DNA from: Siminovitchia fordii DSM 16014 = CIP 108821
GTDB taxonomy: Bacteria; Bacillota; Bacilli; Bacillales; Bacillaceae_C
Assembly (NCBI RefSeq): GCF_000374565.1
Contig: NZ_KB894688.1
Coordinates: 209,531 to 273,530, forward strand
Length of the DNA stretch: 64,000 nucleotides
Direction: 5' to 3'
The position numbers and the translations under genes were made by a program. The number at the start of each line of letters is the position of its first letter. Position 1 is the first letter of the stretch. Below are positions 1-8,746 of the stretch, piece by piece. The notes below the pieces were generated by a model. The model had not been told where the DNA came from, searched no databases, and saw only the letters and a program-made list of their open reading frames with translations.

Positions 1-230
1 ACAGTCATTTCGGAGAGAGCTCCCATCAATAACAAGGCAATCAAAGCTCCGATGGCATAACTGATGATTACGCTTGGTCCAGCTGTGCTGATCGCGAACC
101 CGCTGCCCAAAAACAACCCCGTTCCAATCGCTCCGCCTATCGCAATCATCGTAAGCTGGCCGGTGGTCAGCTTTTTGCTTAATCCCTTTTCCCTATCAAT
201 AATGTTCTGAATTTGATCATCTCTTTTCAA
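1..230 (-). CDS. Amino acid permease, APC family (N-terminal part, runs off the window)
   Basis: The translation gives a short polar N-terminus followed by the first membrane segments of an APC-type amino acid permease. The motif LTTGQLTMIAIGGAIGTGLF, with its Gly-rich substrate-backbone-binding loop, is typical of the family. I place the start at a TTG at 228-230 because GGGGAG lies six bases upstream on this strand. Only about 76 residues are inside the window, so substrate and full length cannot be judged. It is the next gene downstream of the monooxygenase operon on the same strand but has its own ribosome binding site and a hairpin between. It could bring in an aromatic or another amino acid; that is inference from position only. 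Confidence 0.8.
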   Translation of the reverse strand, partial: MKRDDQIQNIIDREKGLSKKLTTGQLTMIAIGGAIGTGLFLGSGFAISTAGPSVIISYAIGALIALLLMGALSEMT

Positions 231-307
231 TTGCCACTCCCCTTTAACAATTGACCTTTCTGTAAATACCGAATGCTAATTTTACATCATCTTTTTTATA
301 CACTTAG

Positions 308-332
308 AGCGTGCAGGCCCCTCCTGCACGCT
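308..332 (-). terminator. Inverted repeat after the monooxygenase operon
   Basis: AGCGTGCAGG (308-317) pairs with CCTGCACGCT (323-332), giving a 10-bp GC-rich stem with a five-base loop just past the stop codon at 341. No good U-run follows on either strand, so it may be a weak terminator or an mRNA 3' stabiliser rather than an efficient intrinsic terminator. Confidence 0.45.
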
Positions 333-340
333 TCCAATAA

Positions 341-868
341 TTATGTCCACCCGAGGAGAGGCAATGCCTGCTCCTTTTTCCCTTGTAAAATAAGTTCTCT
401 TATTCTAGTGGAAGATATTCTTTCTCCTTTAGCACAACAAATAGAATTCATTGACCGGACCGGGAAGTGTCCTCTCAAAGAGGTCAAATTCCCGGCACGG
501 TTATTGCCGAATCTGAAATCTTTTCCCACTATTACAGCTTTTGGATTGATCAATGATAATTCCTTAATAAAATCATCTGCTGTCCGTTGAAGATAAGCTT
601 CATCAAACCTTGCCAACACGACATGGTCAACACCCAAATCCTTGAGCAGCTGAATTTTTTCATCCGAATTGGTCAGTATCTGAGCACCTTGAAAGTACGC
701 ACGGGGAGGAGGATAAAATGTGTAAACCACACTTGGAACTGCCTCTAAACGGCTTGTCCTTACCATTTCACTGATAACGGTTTGGTGTCCGCGATGTACT
801 CCATCGAAAGCTCCTATAGCAACAACCGATCCAGGTAATGTAAGTCTTTCATTCTGGTGAACCCTCAA
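341..868 (-). CDS. Stand-alone FAD synthetase (FMN adenylyltransferase domain) protein
   Basis: A 175-residue protein matching the N-terminal nucleotidyltransferase half of RibF. It has the HxGH-type loop (GAFDGVHRGHQ, about residues 19-29) and the ISSTRIRE motif near residue 152. Bifunctional RibF is about 310-320 residues with a C-terminal riboflavin kinase domain; that domain is absent here, so it should only convert FMN to FAD. It lies immediately downstream of a two-component flavin monooxygenase. In Geobacillus thermodenitrificans a RibF-type enzyme in the anthranilate cluster was reported to supply FAD to such a system, so the likely job is local cofactor supply (inference). A housekeeping ribF is expected elsewhere in the genome. 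Confidence 0.8.
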   Translation of the reverse strand: MRVHQNERLTLPGSVVAIGAFDGVHRGHQTVISEMVRTSRLEAVPSVVYTFYPPPRAYFQGAQILTNSDEKIQLLKDLGVDHVVLARFDEAYLQRTADDFIKELSLINPKAVIVGKDFRFGNNRAGNLTSLRGHFPVRSMNSICCAKGERISSTRIRELILQGKKEQALPLLGWT

Positions 869-901
869 CTGACTCCCTCATTTCTTTGAATTTAAAATGT
901 A

Positions 902-2407
902 TTACTTGCTTAATTCCTTTGAACTTTTTTGATATTCCTCTGACATCAACAGGGATTCCTCCAAAGCACGTTCCACACGAGGATAAGAAGGATTATTTCT
1001 CTTATGAACGTTATAGAACATCCCCATTTTGCGGACCGGGTCACCCGAATAATACCGTTCATACTGTACAAGTCTTTGTCCAAATGCCTCGCCGCATAGA
1101 TCCCAGGCCAGCTTGAACAGACGGACTCTCTTTTCAGATGAGATTCCTGCACGGCCGGAATAATACTTATTCATATCTTCAGAGATTTCCGGATTCATAA
1201 AGTCGGCTCCAGTAGGCGACATCAAAAGACCGCCCGCTCCGATCGTCTGGAGAATTTCAATTGCTCTCGGATACATGTTAGGCAGCAAGCCACGGATGGT
1301 TTCTAACGGTACAATGTTAGGAAGCGCTTCGCCTTGTTCCGTAATAGTATACTCCCGTTCAGCGGTGCGGACCAATGCTCTTATCGTTTCAACACCTTGT
1401 ATCAACTCAGACAATTGGTTTTGAACATTCAGGAATCCATCCACACCGATGGAATCCGCGATGGCACATGTCACATCAGTCACAAAAGAGATTTTCGCTA
1501 ATCCCCTTACAGCTGACTGATGGGAAGGCTGCAAGTTAGCTCCTGTTTTCGGATACAGCAAGTTGCCGGCTTCCACATTTTGATTGATGAAGACGCGGTC
1601 CCAAGGAACTAATACATCATCAAAAACCAGCACTGCATCCATTTCTTCAAACCTTGAAGCAAGAGGATGATCCCACGTAGAGCGCTTTCCATCCTGTGTC
1701 TCTTCACGACAGTAGATCTTCAAGCCCGGTGCGTCGATCGGCAGCGCAAATGATACAGCAAACTTCTCATCACCGGGCTTAAAGCTCGGATAAGAGTAAA
1801 TAATGACTTCATCCGTGATTGGCGCCAGTGTTGCCAGCATTTTTGAACCGCGGACGATCAACCCACCCTCCGTTTCTCTTACCACTCCCAGGTGAGAATA
1901 TTCAGATTCCTGCTCATGCGAAGATTTACTTCGGTCATTTTGCGGATTCACAATCGCATGCGTGAGGAATAAATCGTTGTCTCTTATATACCTGTAATAA
2001 TTAATAATATTTTCGCCGTATCGGTCTTCTCCATACTGTCTGAAAAACCAATCATTCGTCGCAAAAGATGTGAGCACCACATTTAAAAAATCCGGGGTTC
2101 TGCCCATCAGTCCAAAAGTGGCTTCAGCCCATACTTCGAATACACGTCTGCGCTTTTGAAGATCCTCTCCATCTCTTGGTATCAAAAATGAATTATTGAC
2201 CCTTTCACCTGTTTCTTCACAAATATGAGTAATATCGTTCTGATACTTGGGGTTATGCTGCATATCGTATAACTTGGCCATCTCTTTAATCGGCTGATTG
2301 AAAACCGGATGATGATAGACATCCGTTATTCTTTCACCGCGAAGCCATACCTCCGGATTTCTTGCTTTAACGCCTTTAATATAATCTGCGCCCGTTCTGA
2401 TACCCAT
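902..2407 (-). CDS. hpaB: HpaB-family FADH2-dependent aromatic monooxygenase, oxygenase component (4-hydroxyphenylacetate or anthranilate 3-monooxygenase)
   Basis: A protein of about 501 residues, within the usual size range of the HpaB/PvcC group. It carries the family's N-terminal region ([14 protein letters not shown]), a VNPQNDRSK block, and the conserved [12 protein letters not shown] stretch of the acyl-CoA-dehydrogenase-like fold. It should use reduced FAD to ortho-hydroxylate a phenolic or aminobenzoate ring. The start is taken at 2407, not the in-frame ATG 15 bases upstream, because GGAGGGGAAG is the ribosome binding site for the second ATG. The flavin reductase lies 26 bases upstream and the FAD synthetase downstream. 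Because kynurenine-pathway genes that make anthranilate are nearby, anthranilate is a serious alternative to 4-hydroxyphenylacetate; sequence alone does not decide. Confidence 0.85.
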   Translation of the reverse strand: MGIRTGADYIKGVKARNPEVWLRGERITDVYHHPVFNQPIKEMAKLYDMQHNPKYQNDITHICEETGERVNNSFLIPRDGEDLQKRRRVFEVWAEATFGLMGRTPDFLNVVLTSFATNDWFFRQYGEDRYGENIINYYRYIRDNDLFLTHAIVNPQNDRSKSSHEQESEYSHLGVVRETEGGLIVRGSKMLATLAPITDEVIIYSYPSFKPGDEKFAVSFALPIDAPGLKIYCREETQDGKRSTWDHPLASRFEEMDAVLVFDDVLVPWDRVFINQNVEAGNLLYPKTGANLQPSHQSAVRGLAKISFVTDVTCAIADSIGVDGFLNVQNQLSELIQGVETIRALVRTAEREYTITEQGEALPNIVPLETIRGLLPNMYPRAIEILQTIGAGGLLMSPTGADFMNPEISEDMNKYYSGRAGISSEKRVRLFKLAWDLCGEAFGQRLVQYERYYSGDPVRKMGMFYNVHKRNNPSYPRVERALEESLLMSEEYQKSSKELSK

Positions 2408-2433
2408 TTTCTTCCCCTCCATATAGTAAAATG

Positions 2434-2907
2434 TTAATTTTCTGCCAAAAGAGATTTATATTCTGTTTCGAAAAATTTCCCTCTGTAGAACAATAGACTT
2501 TCCGTGTCATTATAAGAAAAATCTTCTACCTGCCCTACAAACAACAGGTGATCCCCGCCTTCATACTCCGCCCATGGAGTACATTCAAAGTGAGCTGATA
2601 CCCCTTTTAGTCTTAGACCTTCCTCCCACTCGACCATAAGGTTCTCCTGAGGACGGCCTGCAAACTGCATAGCATAAGCTGATTGATCCGCAGATAAAAC
2701 ATTGATGACAAAAGATTTGTTTTTCAATTCTTCGAAAGCCTTAGTATTCTTATCTATTGAAACAAGCAAAAGTGGTGGATCCAAAGATACTGAAGTAAAA
2801 GAATTGACAGTTATCCCTCGCTTTTGGCCCTCATCATTCACCCAGGTAACCACTGTGACACCGGTGCCAAAACAGCCAAAGCAATTTCTTAACTCTCTGA
2901 TATCCAT
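2434..2907 (-). CDS. hpaC: Flavin reductase component (HpaC-like, DIM6/NTAB family)
   Basis: A 157-residue protein with the flavin reductase-like split-barrel fold: the N-terminal [30 protein letters not shown] in the first third, and a C-terminal [14 protein letters not shown]. Such proteins reduce FAD or FMN with NAD(P)H and hand the free reduced flavin to the partner oxygenase. It is the first gene of the three-gene block and is followed after 26 bases by the oxygenase. A promoter with an overlapping cre lies directly upstream. The start ATG follows AGGAGGAAGGAACCAA. Its short length fits reductases with no other domain. Confidence 0.87.
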   Translation of the reverse strand: MDIRELRNCFGCFGTGVTVVTWVNDEGQKRGITVNSFTSVSLDPPLLLVSIDKNTKAFEELKNKSFVINVLSADQSAYAMQFAGRPQENLMVEWEEGLRLKGVSAHFECTPWAEYEGGDHLLFVGQVEDFSYNDTESLLFYRGKFFETEYKSLLAEN

Positions 2908-2937
2908 TTGGTTCCTTCCTCCTATCGTAACGTTTGT

Positions 2938-2965
2938 ATTATCAATATATTGAAAACGCTATCAA
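2938..2965 (-). promoter_or_regulatory. Promoter of the monooxygenase operon with overlapping cre
   Basis: On the minus strand TTGATA (2960-2965) and GATAAT (2938-2943) are separated by 16 bases. The plus-strand 15-mer starting at 2950, TTGAAAACGCTATCA, matches the B. subtilis cre consensus WTGNAANCGNWNNCW at every position and covers the -35 and spacer. This predicts CcpA-mediated catabolite repression of aromatic catabolism. Promoter assignment is by eye. Confidence 0.6.
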
Positions 2966-3077
2966 TGCTCAATCTCAAGATTTCTCATGATGAAATCGTC
3001 AAAAAAGTTTTTCAAAATGATTGTATTTATTTTTTATATCATCACAGAGTTTCTGAACAATGGAGCTTTTTTCCATT

Positions 3078-3106
3078 AAAAAAAGTGATCCATGCAGATC
3101 ACTTTT
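3078..3106 (-). terminator. Intrinsic terminator of the TRAP operon
   Basis: AAAAGTGATC (3081-3090) and GATCACTTTT (3097-3106) form a 10-bp stem with a six-base loop just after the dctM stop codon. On the minus strand it runs into seven U residues (3084-3078). Confidence 0.85.
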
Positions 3107-3108
3107 CC

Positions 3109-4392
3109 TTACTTATAAAGGCTTGGCAGCCATAAAACGGCATCTTTCCAATAAGTAATCATCATCAATATCGCGATAGTTGTAAGCAGAAACGGCATAA
3201 TAGCCTTTACAAGAGTCTCTATTTTGACCTTTGCTACTGAGGAAACAATGAACAAGCCTGTTCCAACCGGCGGCGTTAATAGACCAATTGTTAAGTTTAT
3301 GGTAATGATGACACCAAAATGAACAGGATCGATTTGATAGGTCGTCAGCAGAGGTGCCAAAACAGGAACCAGAATGATTAAAGCAGCAATTCCATCCAGT
3401 ACGGTTCCCAATAAAAGCAGGAGGATGTTAACAAGTAAAAGGAACACCAATGGGTTATCAGATAGGCTTAACATAGATTGTGCCATTAATTGCGGAATTC
3501 TCTCATAAGCGATAATGTAACCGAACAGACTGGCTGTTACAATCAAAAAGGTTATCGTTGCTGTATTGACAACCGTATTGAGCAAAATTTCCGGAAGATA
3601 TTTTATTTTTAACTGCTTATAAGAAAACCCGATAATGACGGCTATGATACAGGCAACAGCAGCAGATTCAGTTGGTGTGAAAATCCCGCTTAAAATGCCA
3701 TATATAATAATGAAGGGAATCAGCAATGCAGGCAAGACATTTAAAAGTCCCTTGAAGATATCCTTCAGCGTTCCCCGTTCACTTCTCGGGAAATTTTCTT
3801 TCATATTCATTAGCCCAATCACGATAATAAACCCTATGCCCAACAGAATTCCAGGAACAATCCCGGCTATAAACAGATCACCAATTGAAGCTCCTGTCAG
3901 GGTTCCGTATATGATAAACAGCATACTTGGCGGGATTACCGGAGCCACTACTGAAGAGGCCAAAGTCAAAGCTGAAGAAAACTCCCTTGAATATCCTTCC
4001 TTTTCCATTTCAGGCACCATGACTTTACTCATCATTGCAGCTTGTGCATTTGCCGAACCCAATATCGAGGCCAGAAACATATTCGCTATAATAGAAACAT
4101 AGGCTAAGCCGCCTTTGAAATGACCAATCAACACTTTTGCGAATTGAATCAGCCGGCTTGTAATTCCCCCGAAGTTCATCAACTCACCAGCCAACATAAA
4201 AAGCGGGATGGCGAGCAGCCCGAAGTTATCCATCCCCGAAAACATTTTTTGAGGGACCGTTGCCAACAACGTGATATTGTCGGTTAAAAATAAATAAGCA
4301 AGAGACGTAATGGCCAAAACGAGAGAAATCGGGATTCCAATAATCAACAACAAAATAAAAACGATAATGGTTGATGTTAAGCCAAGTGTCAC
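3109..4392 (-). CDS. dctM: TRAP transporter large permease subunit (DctM-like)
   Basis: A 427-residue, very hydrophobic protein of the usual DctM length, with about 11-12 membrane segments and the family's characteristic blocks: LLAIPLFMLAGELMNFGG near residue 55, GSANAQAAMMSKVMVPEMEK near 110, and VVAPVIPPSMLFIIYG near 148. It is the ion-coupled transport channel of a tripartite ATP-independent periplasmic-type transporter. Its ATG overlaps the stop of the small permease gene by four bases (ATGA type), so the two are translationally coupled. Substrate is probably a small carboxylate; the neighbouring monooxygenase suggests an aromatic acid, which is inference. Confidence 0.93.
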   Translation of the reverse strand: MTLGLTSTIIVFILLLIIGIPISLVLAITSLAYLFLTDNITLLATVPQKMFSGMDNFGLLAIPLFMLAGELMNFGGITSRLIQFAKVLIGHFKGGLAYVSIIANMFLASILGSANAQAAMMSKVMVPEMEKEGYSREFSSALTLASSVVAPVIPPSMLFIIYGTLTGASIGDLFIAGIVPGILLGIGFIIVIGLMNMKENFPRSERGTLKDIFKGLLNVLPALLIPFIIIYGILSGIFTPTESAAVACIIAVIIGFSYKQLKIKYLPEILLNTVVNTATITFLIVTASLFGYIIAYERIPQLMAQSMLSLSDNPLVFLLLVNILLLLLGTVLDGIAALIILVPVLAPLLTTYQIDPVHFGVIITINLTIGLLTPPVGTGLFIVSSVAKVKIETLVKAIMPFLLTTIAILMMITYWKDAVLWLPSLYK

Positions 4393-4874
4393 AATACATC
4401 ACTTCTCTTCGGTGTTTTTTTGATCAGTTCCACCATGTAATCTAGCAGGTGGATAAAAGCAAAAGTCAGGCCAACCGGAACAGACAAATATGGAATCCAC
4501 ATTGGAATCCGCATGGAACTTGACTTCTGAGGTGATAAAGTTAAGACCCACTCATAGCTTAAATACATTAGTACTGCCAAAGCTGCTAAAATAATAACAT
4601 GGGTAACAATCATGAGAATTCTTTTTCCAGTTTCAGAAAAACGATCAACTAAAAAAGTAATAGAAGCTTGGGACTTATATTTAAGTCCCAAACTCCCTCC
4701 CAGAAAAGTCAGCCAAGTTATCATAAAAATACTTGCTTCATTCGCCCAGAAGAGTGGGGCGTTTAAAAAATATCTGTAAACAACAGCAACAAATAGAACA
4801 AGGGTTATTGCAGCCATTAATATAATCGAGACAAGTTTTTCAATCTTTTCAATCCAGTTGCTCAATGTCTTCAT
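4389..4874 (-). CDS. dctQ: TRAP transporter small permease subunit (DctQ-like)
   Basis: About 161 residues with four hydrophobic segments, including a segment around LVLFVAVVYRYFLNAPLFWANEAS that is diagnostic of DctQ (Trp/Asn-Glu after TM2). The start is put at the ATG at 4874 because GGGGGAGG lies nine bases upstream; a longer reading frame to 4910 would overlap the ribosome binding site region and the upstream gene. It partners with the overlapping large permease and the binding protein just upstream. No unusual features. Confidence 0.87.
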   Translation of the reverse strand: MKTLSNWIEKIEKLVSIILMAAITLVLFVAVVYRYFLNAPLFWANEASIFMITWLTFLGGSLGLKYKSQASITFLVDRFSETGKRILMIVTHVIILAALAVLMYLSYEWVLTLSPQKSSSMRIPMWIPYLSVPVGLTFAFIHLLDYMVELIKKTPKRSDVL

Positions 4875-4890
4875 AAAAAGCAGCCTCCCC

Positions 4891-5910
4891 CTATTTTCGG
4901 AACGTGTCAATAAATTCTTCGATCAGAGGATCTATTGCTTTGTATTTTTCATCAAATTCTTTTGTATATTTCTCAAACAAAGATGGATCAATTTCGTAAA
5001 GTTCCATACCTCTTTCTTCAAGAGTTTTGATGAACTCTTCTTCCTGTGATGCACGCTTTGTCGTGGCAAATTCAGAAGCAGCTGCCATGGATTCTTCCAC
5101 AATTTTCTTGTCCTCTTCAGACATTCCTTCGTATAGATCTTTGTTCATAATCATCACGGAAGGCCATACCATATGATTGGTCACAGCTCCATAACCCGTC
5201 ACCTCGTTATAGTTGGAAGTGACTGCAGCATCCAAGTCCATATCCATTCCGTCAATAACACCTGTTTGTGCAGATTGATAAACATCAGGCAAAGAGATTG
5301 ACTCAGGGCTGACTCCCAATGAACGGTACCAATCTTCCAAAGCTGGACTTGGGGTTACACGCAGAGCCAGTCCGTCCATGTCTTCCGGTGTTTCTACTTT
5401 TTCTCTAAACATCATCGTACGGTGACCTGAGAAGAAATAATCTAAAGCTTTTAATCCTTGATCATCAAGTGTCGCAAGAATTTTTTTAGCCACATCACTT
5501 TTACTTGCTTCCAATGCATCTTCGTATGATCCAAAAAGGTAAGGCGCAAACCACGCGCTGAACGCATCGGATTTGGATGTCAGGAATGCGTTTGTAATGA
5601 ACGCAAAATCCAATGACCCTGTCTCCAACTGTTGTACCATATCAGAATCGCTTCCCAACTGTCCGCCAGGATATAATTCCATTTTCATTCTCCCATTAGA
5701 GCGCTCTTCCAACTCCTCAGCCAACTTTTCAGCTGCTTCATTCCATATGTGGTCAGGAGGAGCAATATGTCCCAGCTTGAATTCGTAGGTCTTCTCCCCA
5801 CCCTCTCCACCATTGCCGGATGATTTCACGGAGCCTCCGCTGCCACACGCAGATAAAAACATAACTGCAGCGATGAACATGACAAGAATACGGAATCTAT
5901 ACTTCTTCAT
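4891..5910 (-). CDS. dctP: TRAP transporter substrate-binding lipoprotein (DctP-like)
   Basis: A 339-residue extracytoplasmic solute receptor. It begins with a lipoprotein signal (MKKYRFRILVMFIAAVMF, then LSAC lipobox), followed by a Gly/Ser linker and the DctP fold: FKLGHIAPPDHIWNEAA, the region LYPGGQLGSDSDMVQQLETG, and LALRVTPSPALEDWYRSLG, where the Arg of LRV is the usual carboxylate-contacting residue. The ATG at 5910 follows AGGGGGG. It is the first gene of the dctPQM operon, 62 bases downstream of the IclR gene. The ligand is likely an organic acid; exact ligand unknown. Confidence 0.92.
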   Translation of the reverse strand: MKKYRFRILVMFIAAVMFLSACGSGGSVKSSGNGGEGGEKTYEFKLGHIAPPDHIWNEAAEKLAEELEERSNGRMKMELYPGGQLGSDSDMVQQLETGSLDFAFITNAFLTSKSDAFSAWFAPYLFGSYEDALEASKSDVAKKILATLDDQGLKALDYFFSGHRTMMFREKVETPEDMDGLALRVTPSPALEDWYRSLGVSPESISLPDVYQSAQTGVIDGMDMDLDAAVTSNYNEVTGYGAVTNHMVWPSVMIMNKDLYEGMSEEDKKIVEESMAAASEFATTKRASQEEEFIKTLEERGMELYEIDPSLFEKYTKEFDEKYKAIDPLIEEFIDTFRK

Positions 5911-5955
5911 AACCAAATTCCCCCCTAGTTTTTATGTGTGTCATTTATTGATGCG

Positions 5956-5970
5956 TATATCAGCGATATA
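5956..5970. promoter_or_regulatory. Palindrome upstream of dctP (possible IclR operator)
   Basis: TATATC-AGC-GATATA is a perfect 6+3+6 inverted repeat in the 62-base gap between the IclR stop codon and the dctP start. IclR proteins often bind palindromes of about 15 bp near the promoters they control. Function is inferred from position and symmetry only. Confidence 0.4.
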
Positions 5971-5971
5971 A

Positions 5972-6760
5972 TTAAGAGTATTTAAATTTCTTAGAATATT
6001 CACTATATGAACCATTCACTTCAATATAGCCCAACTCCCGCGAAATCGCTTTTGCCGTATTTACTACACTTTGAATAATATGGCTTCTGTGAAGGCTTTT
6101 CATGTAACTTGTCGGACCTACTAAATTAACCGATGCAATGGTCTCCCCGGAATACGACATGATTGGAGCGGCAATGGCATAGGTACATGTGTCATTTTCA
6201 TTGTTGCTGATTGAATAACCTTGTTTTCTTACAGACTCTAAGTCTTTTTTCAGTATTCTGATATCTGTTATCGTATTTGGCCCTTGTTGCAACAATCCTT
6301 TATCAATTGTTTCCTGAAGGTAGGCATTATTATAAGCCAGCAGAGCTTTTCCTGCGCTTGTGCAATAAGCCGGTTTTCTCGCTCCCAGATAGGTGGGAAC
6401 CGAATCGGCATCTTCCGAGGAGATTCTTAACACAAAAACAACATCCCCCTTATCGAACATGCCAATATGTGCTGTCCCCCTGAATCTATCAGTCAACTCT
6501 TTTACTAAAGGCATCGCCCTATTATAAAAGTCTTGTTGGAACATCACGCTATTATTCCATTCAAGCAGTTTCCATCCTAATCTATATTTCCTGTCAATGT
6601 CTCTTATTAAAACGCCTTCATTACATAGTGTCGAAATCAGGTGGTGCGTAGTACTTCTGCTTAATCCGAGTTTTTCAGCTATCTCTGCATTTCCCAACAC
6701 AGGCTCTTCGCGTGTAAAACAGCTTATAATTGCGCATGCCCTTTTAACTGAAGCAATCAT
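5972..6760 (-). CDS. IclR family transcriptional regulator
   Basis: About 262 residues: an N-terminal winged helix-turn-helix (LGNAEIAEKLGLSRSTTHHLI, roughly residues 25-48) and a C-terminal GAF-like effector domain with the family motif AYCTSAGKALLAY near residue 128. The ATG at 6760 is preferred over the upstream GTG because AGGAG sits eight bases before it. It lies directly upstream of the TRAP operon on the same strand and probably controls that operon, and perhaps the monooxygenase genes. The effector is likely the transported aromatic or carboxylic acid (inference). Confidence 0.9.
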   Translation of the reverse strand: MIASVKRACAIISCFTREEPVLGNAEIAEKLGLSRSTTHHLISTLCNEGVLIRDIDRKYRLGWKLLEWNNSVMFQQDFYNRAMPLVKELTDRFRGTAHIGMFDKGDVVFVLRISSEDADSVPTYLGARKPAYCTSAGKALLAYNNAYLQETIDKGLLQQGPNTITDIRILKKDLESVRKQGYSISNNENDTCTYAIAAPIMSYSGETIASVNLVGPTSYMKSLHRSHIIQSVVNTAKAISRELGYIEVNGSYSEYSKKFKYS

Positions 6761-6903
6761 ACGGACCACTCCTTTTTATTTGTAATACCGAAGACTTCTT
6801 TTTCATACATACTATAACTCTATCTGTCCCTCACCTCCCAACCAAGAAAGCGTTATCATTTTCTTTAAATACTAAATATCAAACATAACTATAATGACAA
6901 AAC

Positions 6904-6926
6904 AACTCCCTCACAAGGAGGAAGTT
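6904..6926 (-). terminator. Possible terminator of the MFS gene
   Basis: On the minus strand AACT-CCTC and GAGG-AGTT arms frame a short loop, followed by GTTTTGT. It sits about 20 bases past the MFS stop codon. The stem is interrupted and the U-run is imperfect. Confidence 0.4.
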
Positions 6927-6945
6927 TAAAATAGTGAAACTCTAT

Positions 6946-8196
6946 TTAAGAAAAGCCATGCATGCGATCATCCCTATTTTGTAAAGATGACATGGTAAAT
7001 AATAAAAGCATCATTACGATGATCATGAGCAAAGTAACAAAAAACCAACCCGTTCTAAAAGACCCGGTCACATCCAAAACAAACCCAAACAGAGGGGGGC
7101 CGATGATCACACCCCACGAGCCTATCGTAATACTGAACCCTGTAGCCAGTCCGGACTGATGTGGCGGCACAAGCTCAGTTGTGGCATTCATCCAGATCCC
7201 ATTAAACCCGGAAATACTAAAGCCGAACAAAAATGCGATGGGAATCATCATTGTATAAGAAGTATTAGCCGGAAGAAGCGCCACTAAAACGGACACACTA
7301 GCAGCTAGCAAGGAGATAATGAATAATACAATAATCCTTTCTCCTTTAAATAGGCGATCACTGATTACTCCCCACCCGATTCTGCCGAAAGAGCCGCCTA
7401 CTTCTGAAATAACAAGCAATGTGCCTGAAAGAAATAGGCTGATGCCGAGTCTTTCGTAGGAGAACAACACTAAGTAAGTGTTTAAAATCATTTGTGCTCC
7501 ACTTAAAATCAACGCACTGACACTTACTAATACCAAGGGCTTATTCTTTAGCAAGTTTTTAAAGTTCAGTAGAGTATTATTTTTCTTTCCAGTTAATACA
7601 TTAGCTTTTTTCTCTCCCGGTTCCTTATATGAAAAATAAGTGAGTATTCCTGCTGCAAGTAAAATCGAGCTCGCCGTTAAAACTGTAGGACGCCATCCCC
7701 AGTAGCCCGCCAAAGGCAACAGCAACAGGGCCGCCATCGCGGAACCAAACGTAACGCCCATCTGTTTGATTCCCATGGCCGTTCCCCTTTTTTCAGCCGG
7801 AAACCAAAACATGATTCCACGGTTTGTAGCAGGGTGAGATGCACCATAGCCGATGCCCCCTATCACCACAACTGCAAGCAACGGAATAAGCGATGAAGTG
7901 AAAGTCATGAGAAAAAAACTGCTTCCCAGGCAACCAGTCAACAAAATGAGTAATTTTCTCGATCCAATTTTATCTGCAAGCAATCCTGCTGGCATCGACA
8001 CCAACGACTGCCCCAAAAATAAAGCTGCAGGGAGCAAGCCTATTTGCGCTTTTGTCAGATCTAAATCTTCCCCTATCAACAAACCTAACGGAGCCAGGCT
8101 TCTTCCCACAAAAGCCACAAGTGTCTGTATCAGCAGGAGCCACCCTAGCATTTTCCAAGGTACTCTATTAGCATACTCTTTATACAAATCTGTCAT
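6946..8196 (-). CDS. MFS transporter
   Basis: About 416 residues with twelve predicted membrane segments. The loop after TM2 carries the MFS signature (GLLADKIGSRK), and NRGIMFWFPAEKRGTAMGI and GVISDRLFKGERI mark the later cytoplasmic loops. The family includes carriers for organic anions and aromatic acids as well as efflux pumps. The ATG at 8196 is used; the ribosome binding site (AAAGAG) is weak and an upstream TTG at 8202 is possible. It stands alone between the IclR/TRAP block and the kynurenine genes, so import of an aromatic acid is plausible but not shown. Confidence 0.85.
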   Translation of the reverse strand: MTDLYKEYANRVPWKMLGWLLLIQTLVAFVGRSLAPLGLLIGEDLDLTKAQIGLLPAALFLGQSLVSMPAGLLADKIGSRKLLILLTGCLGSSFFLMTFTSSLIPLLAVVVIGGIGYGASHPATNRGIMFWFPAEKRGTAMGIKQMGVTFGSAMAALLLLPLAGYWGWRPTVLTASSILLAAGILTYFSYKEPGEKKANVLTGKKNNTLLNFKNLLKNKPLVLVSVSALILSGAQMILNTYLVLFSYERLGISLFLSGTLLVISEVGGSFGRIGWGVISDRLFKGERIIVLFIISLLAASVSVLVALLPANTSYTMMIPIAFLFGFSISGFNGIWMNATTELVPPHQSGLATGFSITIGSWGVIIGPPLFGFVLDVTGSFRTGWFFVTLLMIIVMMLLLFTMSSLQNRDDRMHGFS

Positions 8197-8202
8197 GAAC
8201 AA

Positions 8203-8704
8203 TCAACTCTTTTTCTATACAAGTTTTTAAAAAGACTCTATTATTTAACCTTAACAGGTTTCTCTATTAAAGAGATGGCATAGTTTCAAAGTATGAAATT
8301 CAGTAGATTTTGTTAGAAAAAAGGGTAACAGCCTTGTCAATTGAGAGTTTAAAAGTTGAAACGATTTAAAGAGCCAAAAATAATTGAGGGTCATCTATTA
8401 ATATATATAGTCATGAAAAGCTTTTTCATGTAAGTGAGGAAAGAATCTTACACACTCGGCATCTGTCACCACATGAAGAAAGAAGAGGTATCTTGAAAGA
8501 GGAGTGAAACCTCGAAATAGATGCTGAAGAAACGGAGCATTATTGGAATCCCCTTTCCACAACATCATTCCAAGCACAGAAAGAATACATATTGCAGCGA
8601 ACCGAGATGAGCTGCCTACATTGGAGCAATCTTATTGTACATTTTAAAGGGATGCAGATCCCCCATCAGGACAATAAAAAAATTGGTTGAAGAGGTAATT
8701 TTTT
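8203..8704. other. 500-base intergenic stretch with local inverted repeats, no gene recognised
   Basis: No convincing reading frame was found on either strand. On the plus strand GCATCT (8459-8464) pairs with AGATGC (8519-8524), enclosing GAGGT (8485-8489)/ACCTC (8509-8513), so a small folded RNA is possible. No known riboswitch consensus was recognised, and no plus-strand gene follows. Confidence 0.35.
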
Positions 8705-8741
8705 ATAAAAACAGAGGCATCGCCCTCCAGGCAATGCCTCT
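8705..8741 (-). terminator. Intrinsic terminator of the kyn operon
   Basis: A 12-bp stem with one mismatch (AGAGGCATCGCC at 8713-8724 against GGCAATGCCTCT at 8730-8741) lies directly past the kynB stop codon. The minus strand continues into GTTTTTA. Confidence 0.85.
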
Positions 8742-8746
8742 TACTT

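Noticed and set aside
8400..8640. T-box, lysine or SAM riboswitch
   Set aside because: None of the conserved core sequences (for example the T-box GGTGGNACCGCG) could be found, and no suitable gene follows.
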